A DNA stretch of 64,000 nucleotides from Pontibacillus salicampi (lineage in GTDB: Bacteria; Bacillota; Bacilli; Bacillales; BH030062). Shown here piece by piece: positions 57,930 through 64,000 of the stretch (positions are counted from its first letter, which is position 1; every line of letters starts with the position of its first letter). The notes under the pieces were generated by a model. The model was not told where the DNA came from. It saw only the letters and a program-made list of their open reading frames with translations, and ran no database searches. The position numbers and the translations under genes are program-made. The stretch is taken from positions 1 to 64,000 of the forward strand of contig NZ_JBHLTP010000024.1 in NCBI RefSeq assembly GCF_042434395.1. Reading direction: 5' to 3'.

Positions 57930-59900
57930 ATGCCGAATTTCTTTAAAAAACCAAAATTGAGCAGTCACTTATGGGTAATCTATACGTTATCCTTAATCTT
58001 TTTAGCGCTTATTTTTTACTACGAGTGGAAGCTCGGCTTAATTATGACCGCATTTTTGGCTGCGTCGGTATATTATAGTGTTCGAACTGAACAATTTCTT
58101 ATTAATGAGACAGAGGAATATATATCCACGCTGTCTCACCGGGTTAAGAAGGTAGGCGAAGAAGCATTAATGGAAATGCCTATCGGGATCGTACTGTTTA
58201 GTGAAGACTATAATATTGAGTGGGCTAATCCATATATGAATCGTTTTTATCAACAGGATACGCTGGTCGGGGAGTCTTTGAACGAAATAAATGATAAGAT
58301 CATCCCGAGCATCAAGGAGGATAAAGAGGAAGTATGGATTGGTGTAGAAGGATATGAGCTGCAAACGGTGATTAAGAAACAAGAGCGGCTATTGTATCTG
58401 TTTGATCGAACGAAGCAAACACAGGTCCAAAACCTTTACCACAATGACCGAACGGTGATTGCCATCATATTTCTAGATAATTATGAAGAAATTACCCAGG
58501 CGATGGATGATACGGCTAAAAGTCATATTAACTCACAAGTGACGTCCATCCTAAATCAGTGGTCACAGGAATACGGGGTCTATTTAAAGCGATCTTCTCA
58601 GGATAAATTTTTCGCTGTCATGAATCAGCAAATATTATCTCGTTTGGAGAAGGCTAAATTCGATATTTTAGATGAGGTAAGAGAGCTTATTTCAGATAAA
58701 AATGTCCCTCTCACATTAAGCTTTGGTATAGGGGTGGGAGAAGCCACCTTACCAGAATTAGGGGAGTTAGCTCAATCCAGCCTGGACTTGGCGCTTGGAA
58801 GAGGCGGAGACCAGGTAGCTATTAAAGATGACACTGGAAAGGTGCGCTTTTATGGCGGAAAAACGAATCCGATGGAAAAACGGACAAGAGTTCGCGCCCG
58901 CGTCATCTCACATGCCTTAAAGGAATTAGTACAGGAGGCCGACAAGGTGCTTGTAATGGGGCATCAAAATCCGGATATGGACTCCATAGGAGCATGTATT
59001 GGGATACTGAAGGTAGCTCAGGCTAATGACAAGGATGGGTTCGTGGTATATGACCCAAATGAAATGAATACTGGAGTTCAGCGGCTCATGGAAGAAATAC
59101 AGGACAACGATCAGTTGTATTCCTGGTTTGTATCGCCAGAAGAAGCACATGAAGTCGTTAGTAAGAATACGCTGCTCGTTGTAGTAGATACGCATAAACC
59201 TTCTCTCGTCATTGACGAGAAGCTGCTGAGTCGTACGGAGCATGTCGTGGTTATTGACCACCATAGAAGAGCAGAAGAGTTCATTAAGGACCCTACGCTT
59301 GTCTATATGGAACCATATGCCTCTTCCACTGCAGAGCTAGTAACAGAAATGTTAGAATATCAACCAAAGAAATTGAAGCTCAATATGCTAGAATCGACTG
59401 CTTTATTGGCAGGGATTATAGTAGATACGAAAAGCTTCACGCTCCGAACGGGATCTAGAACCTTTGATGCAGCCAGCTATTTACGCTCCAAAGGGGCAGA
59501 CACCGTGCTTGTTCAGAAATTCATGAAAGAAGACCTTGATGTGTACATTAGGCGAAGTAAACTAATAGAAAAAGCCAATGTATATCGAGACGGCATTGCA
59601 ATCGCTAAAGCAGATCCTGGCGAGGTATTTGGCCCTGTCATTATTGCGCAGGCTGCGGATACACTGCTGACGATGAGCGGTGTGGTCGCTTCATTTGTCA
59701 TTTCTGAACGCTCTGATGGAAGGGTCGGAATTAGTGCCCGTTCCTTGGGAGATGTAAACGTGCAGGTTATTATGGAAAGCATGGATGGCGGCGGTCATCT
59801 TACCAATGCGGCAACTCAGTTATCCGATACTACCATTGAGGAAACAGAGGAGCAGTTGAAGCAGATTATAGATGAGTATTTAGAAGGAGGAAGTGAATAA
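57930..59900 (+). CDS. gdpP: Cyclic-di-AMP phosphodiesterase GdpP
   Basis: A 656-residue membrane enzyme that hydrolyses c-di-AMP to pApA and so controls potassium and osmolyte balance. Order: two membrane helices (about 12-50), a PAS-like domain (about 75-160), a degenerate GGDEF domain (about 170-300), then DHH (about 335-490, with GHQNPDMDSIG and VVIDHHRR) and DHHA1 (to the end, with DGGGHLTNAATQ). The start is ATG 57930, 9 nt after AGGAG; an earlier in-frame ATG at 57921 touches that site. Its stop overlaps the rplI start (TAATG). Confidence 0.97.
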   Translation: MPNFFKKPKLSSHLWVIYTLSLIFLALIFYYEWKLGLIMTAFLAASVYYSVRTEQFLINETEEYISTLSHRVKKVGEEALMEMPIGIVLFSEDYNIEWANPYMNRFYQQDTLVGESLNEINDKIIPSIKEDKEEVWIGVEGYELQTVIKKQERLLYLFDRTKQTQVQNLYHNDRTVIAIIFLDNYEEITQAMDDTAKSHINSQVTSILNQWSQEYGVYLKRSSQDKFFAVMNQQILSRLEKAKFDILDEVRELISDKNVPLTLSFGIGVGEATLPELGELAQSSLDLALGRGGDQVAIKDDTGKVRFYGGKTNPMEKRTRVRARVISHALKELVQEADKVLVMGHQNPDMDSIGACIGILKVAQANDKDGFVVYDPNEMNTGVQRLMEEIQDNDQLYSWFVSPEEAHEVVSKNTLLVVVDTHKPSLVIDEKLLSRTEHVVVIDHHRRAEEFIKDPTLVYMEPYASSTAELVTEMLEYQPKKLKLNMLESTALLAGIIVDTKSFTLRTGSRTFDAASYLRSKGADTVLVQKFMKEDLDVYIRRSKLIEKANVYRDGIAIAKADPGEVFGPVIIAQAADTLLTMSGVVASFVISERSDGRVGISARSLGDVNVQVIMESMDGGGHLTNAATQLSDTTIEETEEQLKQIIDEYLEGGSE

Positions 59901-60346
59901 TGAAAGTAATTTTCACGACTGACGTAAAAGGAAAAGGGAAAAAAGGCGAAATAAAAAATGTATCAGAGGGATATGCTCGTAACTACCTTCTAAAAAATAA
60001 CTTGGCTGTTGAAGCTACAAAGGGTAATGTAAAGGCTCAAGAAGCAAAGGATAAGAAGCAGGAAGAAATCGAGCAGGAAGAGTTAAACGAAGCAAAGCGT
60101 TTAAAAGAAACACTTGGGAATCTTACAGTGGAATTACAGGCTAAATCCGGAGATAAAGGAAGTCTATTTGGTTCTATTACGAGTAAGCACATTGCAGAGG
60201 AACTCAAGAGGGCACATGGAATCAAGATTGATAAACGTAAAATCGAAATGGATTCTCCCATTCGTACGCTTGGATATACAAATGTACCCGTTAAGCTCCA
60301 CTCTGAGGTAACAGGGACAATCAAGGTACACGTTACGGAAAAATAA
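59900..60346 (+). CDS. rplI: 50S ribosomal protein L9
   Basis: A 148-residue L9 with the N-terminal domain MKVIFTTDVKGKGKKGEIKNV, the long connecting helix (about 40-75) and the C-terminal RNA-binding domain (KAKSGDKGSLFGSITSKHIA). Its ATG overlaps the gdpP stop, so translation is coupled. It precedes dnaC. Confidence 0.98.
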   Translation: MKVIFTTDVKGKGKKGEIKNVSEGYARNYLLKNNLAVEATKGNVKAQEAKDKKQEEIEQEELNEAKRLKETLGNLTVELQAKSGDKGSLFGSITSKHIAEELKRAHGIKIDKRKIEMDSPIRTLGYTNVPVKLHSEVTGTIKVHVTEK

Positions 60347-60385
60347 CAGAAGCATCCTCTGCATAGGTAGAAGGAGGAAACGACG

Positions 60386-61747
60386 TTGAGTGACTTTATG
60401 AACGACCGTACACCGCCTCATAATATAGAAGCAGAACAGGCGGTGCTCGGTGCGATATTTTTAGAACCACAATCGATTGCAACAGCTTCAGAGGTACTAA
60501 TGCCGGAGGATTTCTACAGGGCCAGTCACCAGCGTATATATGAAGCAATGCTCGACCTGTCGGAAAAAGGAGAGCCGATTGACTTAGTTACGACTACGAC
60601 AGCGCTCTCGAACGTACAGACACTAGAGGAAATAGGTGGCGTATCCTACCTTAGTGATTTGGCGAACTCGGTTCCGACAGCTGCGAACATTGAGTACTAT
60701 ACACGCATTGTAGAAGAAAAGAGTATTCTTAGACGGCTCATTAAGACAGCCACTACTATCGTGACGAATGGTTTTGCCAGCGAGGACGACATAGAAGGGG
60801 TCTTAAATGATGCGGAGAAGTCTATTCTAGAGGTAGCCCAGCGGAAAAACACCGGTCGTTTTAAAAATATTAAAGACGTTCTCATTGAAGTCTATGATAA
60901 TATAGAACAGCTGCATAATCGCGATGCTGATGTCACAGGGGTTCCAACTGGATTCAGAGACCTCGATAACATGACATCAGGCTTCCAAAAGAACGACCTT
61001 ATCATAATTGCTGCCCGACCATCTGTTGGTAAAACAGCTTTTGCTTTAAACATCGCTCAAAACGTTGCCACTACTACAGGGGAAAACGTTGCGATTTTCT
61101 CCCTTGAGATGGGGGCTGAACAGCTTGTCATGCGTATGCTTTGCGCAGAAGGGAATATTGATGCGTCCGCACTGCGTACCGGCCATTTGGAAACAGAGGA
61201 CTGGGGAAAGCTAACGATGGCAATGGGGAGCTTATCCAATGCCGGGGTATTTATTGATGATACACCAGGTATCCGAGTAAATGAAATTCGCTCCAAATGC
61301 CGCAGGCTAGCACAAGAGCATGGCCTTGGGATGATTTTAATAGATTACCTGCAGCTAATTCAGGGAAGCGGTAACTCTAAAGAGAACCGCCAGCAAGAAG
61401 TATCGGAAATCTCCCGAGCTTTAAAGGGGCTTGCCCGGGAACTAAATGTTCCATTAATAGCCTTATCTCAGCTTTCCCGTGGGGTGGAAGGCAGACAGGA
61501 TAAGCGACCAATGATGTCCGATATCCGTGAATCAGGTAGTATTGAGCAGGATGCCGATATTGTAGGCTTCCTGTATAGAGATGACTACTATGACCAAGAG
61601 TCAGAACGACAGAATATCATTGAGATTATCCTCGCCAAGCAGCGTAACGGCCCCGTCGGCACGGTTGAGCTGGCATTTGTGAAGGAATATAACAAATTCG
61701 TAGATTTAGATCATCGATATGACGAGAGCGATATTCCTCCCGCATAA
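60386..61747 (+). CDS. dnaC: Replicative DNA helicase DnaC (DnaB-type)
   Basis: A 453-residue hexameric 5'-3' helicase (called DnaC in B. subtilis, DnaB in E. coli). The N-terminal domain runs PPHNIEAEQAVLGAIFLE to about 150. The RecA-like motor has Walker A ARPSVGKTAF, Walker B MILIDYLQLI and the QLSRGVEGRQDKRP loop. The start codon is TTG behind AAGGAGGAAACGACG; an ATG four codons later is also possible. It is the last gene of yybS-gdpP-rplI-dnaC. Confidence 0.97.
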   Translation: MSDFMNDRTPPHNIEAEQAVLGAIFLEPQSIATASEVLMPEDFYRASHQRIYEAMLDLSEKGEPIDLVTTTTALSNVQTLEEIGGVSYLSDLANSVPTAANIEYYTRIVEEKSILRRLIKTATTIVTNGFASEDDIEGVLNDAEKSILEVAQRKNTGRFKNIKDVLIEVYDNIEQLHNRDADVTGVPTGFRDLDNMTSGFQKNDLIIIAARPSVGKTAFALNIAQNVATTTGENVAIFSLEMGAEQLVMRMLCAEGNIDASALRTGHLETEDWGKLTMAMGSLSNAGVFIDDTPGIRVNEIRSKCRRLAQEHGLGMILIDYLQLIQGSGNSKENRQQEVSEISRALKGLARELNVPLIALSQLSRGVEGRQDKRPMMSDIRESGSIEQDADIVGFLYRDDYYDQESERQNIIEIILAKQRNGPVGTVELAFVKEYNKFVDLDHRYDESDIPPA

Positions 61748-61761
61748 CATATGCCCACACC

Positions 61762-61792
61762 ACCTACTGCCTCCGTGTAGTAGGTTTTTTAT
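61762..61792 (+). terminator. Terminator after dnaC
   Basis: ACCTACT (61762-61768) pairs with AGTAGGT (61779-61785), followed by TTTTT. Confidence 0.75.
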
Positions 61793-61953
61793 TTGGATAC
61801 AATAAAAATGTATAAGTAAAATAGCTGTGTTAAGGCCAATGTAGATGGTAGGTTGTTTCCTATAATGAAGAGATAGTGGAGGACTTGGATTCGAGATATA
61901 AGGGGCTAAACAGAAACATCGATAACAAACGATACTAGAGTCGCGTTATTTAT

Positions 61954-62025
61954 CGAACAATAAATAAAAATAGTAAAATATCGTTCGTGTTTTTCGTTGA
62001 CTTTTTCTGTATGTCCTGATAAGCT
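61954..62025 (+). promoter_or_regulatory. PurBox pair and promoter of purA
   Basis: Two inverted CGAA cores (CGAA at 61954-61957, TTCG at 61984-61987) are separated by 26 nt, the spacing expected of paired 14-bp PurBoxes with a 16-bp gap. Just downstream is a promoter TTGACT (61997-62002), 17-nt spacer, TAAGCT (62020-62025). PurR control of purA is known in B. subtilis. The rest of the 332-bp gap from dnaC holds a short motif at about 61877-61902 shared with 42361 and otherwise nothing recognised. Confidence 0.7.
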
Positions 62026-62079
62026 ACAAATGTTGTCAATAAAAAGCTAATGTTTCAAATTAGGCGGAGGTGCCGTTGT

Positions 62080-63369
62080 ATGTCATCAGTAGTAGTTGTT
62101 GGAACGCAATGGGGAGATGAAGGAAAAGGGAAAATTACAGACTTTCTATCTCGCCAGGCAGATGTTGTCGCTCGTTATCAAGGGGGAGACAATGCCGGCC
62201 ATACGATCCAATTCAAAGGAGAAACGTATAAGCTTCACTTAATTCCATCAGGCATTTTTTACGATGATAAAGATTGCGTATTAGGGAATGGAATGGTGAT
62301 TAACCCTAAATCATTGCTAAAAGAAATTCAATATCTACATGACCTTAACGTTGGTACGGATAACCTGCGCATTAGTAATCGCGCACAGGTTATTTTACCG
62401 TATCACATTAAACTAGATGAGTATCAGGAAGAAGAAAAGGGCGACCAGAAAATTGGTACAACGAAAAAGGGAATCGGTCCAGCATACATGGACAAGGTAG
62501 CTCGAGTAGGCATCCGGATTGCTGATTTATTGGATGCAGACACGTTCCGTACCAAGCTTCAGCAGAATGTTGCCGAGAAGAATAAATTGTTCAAGCATAT
62601 TTATAATGGGGAAGAAATGTCGGTAGAAGACATGTTTAACGAGTATTTTGAATATGGCCAGCAATTGGCGAAGTATGTATGTGATGCTTCTAAGCTATTG
62701 AACGATGCTATTGATGCCAATCAGTCTGTCCTATTTGAGGGAGCTCAAGGCGTCATGCTTGATATCGACCAAGGTACGTATCCATTTGTAACATCGTCAA
62801 ACCCTACAGCAGGGGGAGTTACGATTGGCGCAGGGGTTGGACCTACTAAGGTCCATCAAGTAGTAGGAGTATCAAAAGCATACACGACTCGTGTCGGCGA
62901 TGGGCCTTTCCCTACGGAACTACACGACGAAATTGGCGATCAAATTAGAGAGGTTGGTCGTGAATACGGCACAACGACAGGTAGACCACGCCGTGTAGGC
63001 TGGTTTGACAGTGTAGTGGTTTCTCATGCGCGTCGTGTGAGCGGTCTAACCGCCCTGTCCCTTAACTCCATTGATGTGTTGACAGGTATTGATACACTAA
63101 AAATCTGTACGGCATATAAGTACGATGGAAAAGTGCTGGAGGAGCTTCCCGCTAATCTCAATATTTTATCTCAGTGTGAGCCTGTTTACGAAGAAATGCC
63201 AGGCTGGAGTGAGGATATTACAGGAGTTCGTCGCTTCGAGGATTTACCAGAAAATGCCCAGCATTATGTGAATCGTATTTCCGACTTAACGGGTATCCCC
63301 CTTGCAGTATTTTCAGTAGGACCAGACCGCGAGCAAACGAACATTATGAAAGATATATACCAAGCGTAA
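62080..63369 (+). CDS. purA: Adenylosuccinate synthetase
   Basis: A 429-residue GTP-dependent synthetase that joins IMP and aspartate on the way to AMP. GTP-binding WGDEGKGK lies at about 11-18 with the catalytic D and H residues in QGGDNAGHTI. The active-site blocks GTTKKGIGPAYMDKVARVGIR and RPRRVGWFD follow. The start is ATG 62080 behind GGAGGTG; the in-frame ATG at 62050 precedes that site. PurBoxes lie upstream. Confidence 0.98.
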   Translation: MSSVVVVGTQWGDEGKGKITDFLSRQADVVARYQGGDNAGHTIQFKGETYKLHLIPSGIFYDDKDCVLGNGMVINPKSLLKEIQYLHDLNVGTDNLRISNRAQVILPYHIKLDEYQEEEKGDQKIGTTKKGIGPAYMDKVARVGIRIADLLDADTFRTKLQQNVAEKNKLFKHIYNGEEMSVEDMFNEYFEYGQQLAKYVCDASKLLNDAIDANQSVLFEGAQGVMLDIDQGTYPFVTSSNPTAGGVTIGAGVGPTKVHQVVGVSKAYTTRVGDGPFPTELHDEIGDQIREVGREYGTTTGRPRRVGWFDSVVVSHARRVSGLTALSLNSIDVLTGIDTLKICTAYKYDGKVLEELPANLNILSQCEPVYEEMPGWSEDITGVRRFEDLPENAQHYVNRISDLTGIPLAVFSVGPDREQTNIMKDIYQA

Positions 63370-63372
63370 TAC

Positions 63373-63407
63373 AAAGCCTGCCATCGAAAAATGGCAGGCT
63401 TTTTTTA
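63373..63407 (+). terminator. Terminator after purA
   Basis: AAAGCCTGCCAT pairs with ATGGCAGGCTTT around a short A-rich loop, followed by TTTTAAC. Confidence 0.9.
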
Positions 63408-63575
63408 ACTATGAGCGATGTTGATGTAGGATTGTAATCGATAGAATAGATGACGAGATAATTGCATACATATAGGTTTTTTATTAAATATCTATTGCCA
63501 CTAAGGGGAAAAGATGGTACGATTAATATCGTTGTCTTGAACAACCTATACACTCTTTAAAAATTATATCATATG

Positions 63576-63647
<72 letters not shown>

Positions 63648-63654
63648 TCTATTA

Positions 63655-63690
63655 AAGGAATTACCACTATGGTAATTCCTTTTTCTTTGT
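63655..63690 (+). terminator. Terminator after tRNA-Phe
   Basis: AAAGGAATTACC pairs with GGTAATTCCTTT around ACTAT, followed by TTCTTT. Confidence 0.88.
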
Positions 63691-64000
63691 CGAAAAAAAG
63701 AGCTTTATGTCAAAGTTTGTGAAGTTTGTTACAAGATAGTGACAGTACACCTTCCTAAAAGACAAACCGCTACTGGGATTAGAGTGAAATACTGATTTTA
63801 TAGGTAATGTATGGAAATATAGTGGGATCATGGTAGGTAAAAAGCAGTGTAATGTAAAGACACATTTGTAACATACATGAAACAAAAACACCTATAAAAT
63901 GTAAGTAATAACGTTAATATATTGTAAAAATACACTTTTACACACTATATACTCTATTTTATTAGTGGTTGATTGGAAGGAATAATACAAGTTTGTTACA
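63691..64000. other. Intergenic region to the window end, likely upstream of walRK
   Basis: No gene is supported in these 310 bases. They are AT-rich and contain a 7-bp inverted repeat TGTAAAA-N6-TTTTACA (63923-63942) followed by TATACT. In B. subtilis the walR (yycF) operon follows purA and tRNA genes, so this is probably its promoter region. Confidence 0.5.

Overview
The window is the replication-origin region of a low-GC Gram-positive, endospore-forming member of the Bacillaceae. Gene content and order match the Bacillus subtilis origin almost gene for gene. Sporulation genes are present (bofA, yaaH, spoIIIJ, yyaC, soj/spo0J), as are a large Bacillus-type SRP RNA, a serS T-box and perfect parS sites. 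Protein sequences and the extra genes (orphan hydroxylase, HD-GYP-like protein between yaaC and gyrA, YkvI-like protein) suggest a Halobacillus/Pontibacillus/Virgibacillus-type halotolerant genus rather than Bacillus proper; that genus-level guess is inference.

Layout from left to right. 1-500: the first bases of a 16S rRNA gene and its tandem promoters, reading out of the window. 504-4870: bofA-yaaL-recR-yaaK-dnaX, the SRP RNA and tadA, all leftward. 4941-16495: yaaI and yaaH, then an accessory stretch holding DUF421, DUF3891, PfpI, an orphan lysine/ornithine N-hydroxylase, about 1 kb without genes but with palindromic repeats, a cysteine-free NsrR-like regulator, acsA, aldA and queF. 16536-19005: a two-subunit GMC/gluconate-2-dehydrogenase-like oxidoreductase. 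19141-27862: tRNA-Arg, dgk-dck, tRNA-Ser, serS with its T-box, pdxS-pdxT, dacA, guaB. 28005-39339: yaaC, the HD-GYP-like protein, gyrA, gyrB, remB, recF, yaaA, dnaN, dnaA. 39340-40029: the upstream part of oriC. 40030-47344: rpmH-rnpA-spoIIIJ-jag, then mnmE-mnmG-rsmG. 47811-50607: noc-soj-spo0J bracketed by two parS sites. 50629-64000: DUF554, yyaC, YkvI-like, MscS, DUF951, ychF, rpsF-ssbA-rpsR, yybS-gdpP-rplI-dnaC, purA, tRNA-Phe, and an intergenic region that in relatives precedes walRK.

Most genes point away from oriC: leftward left of dnaA, rightward right of rpmH. The exceptions (yaaI, yaaH, DUF421, queF, dgk-dck, yaaC on the left; yyaC on the right) are transcribed toward the origin. 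Functionally the core covers replication initiation and topology, clamp loading, recombination, chromosome segregation, tRNA modification and charging, purine nucleotide supply, PLP synthesis and spore-related functions.

The window holds no phage, insertion sequence, CRISPR or defence locus. The items most worth a second look are these: a family of intergenic palindromic elements with conserved inner boundaries but copy-specific terminal stems; a consensus DnaA-box cluster upstream of mnmE; an NsrR-type regulator that has lost all three Fe-S cysteines; an HD-GYP protein with SD in place of HD; a perfect cre site upstream of acsA; and a 20-bp core promoter shared exactly by the rRNA operon and tRNA-Ser.
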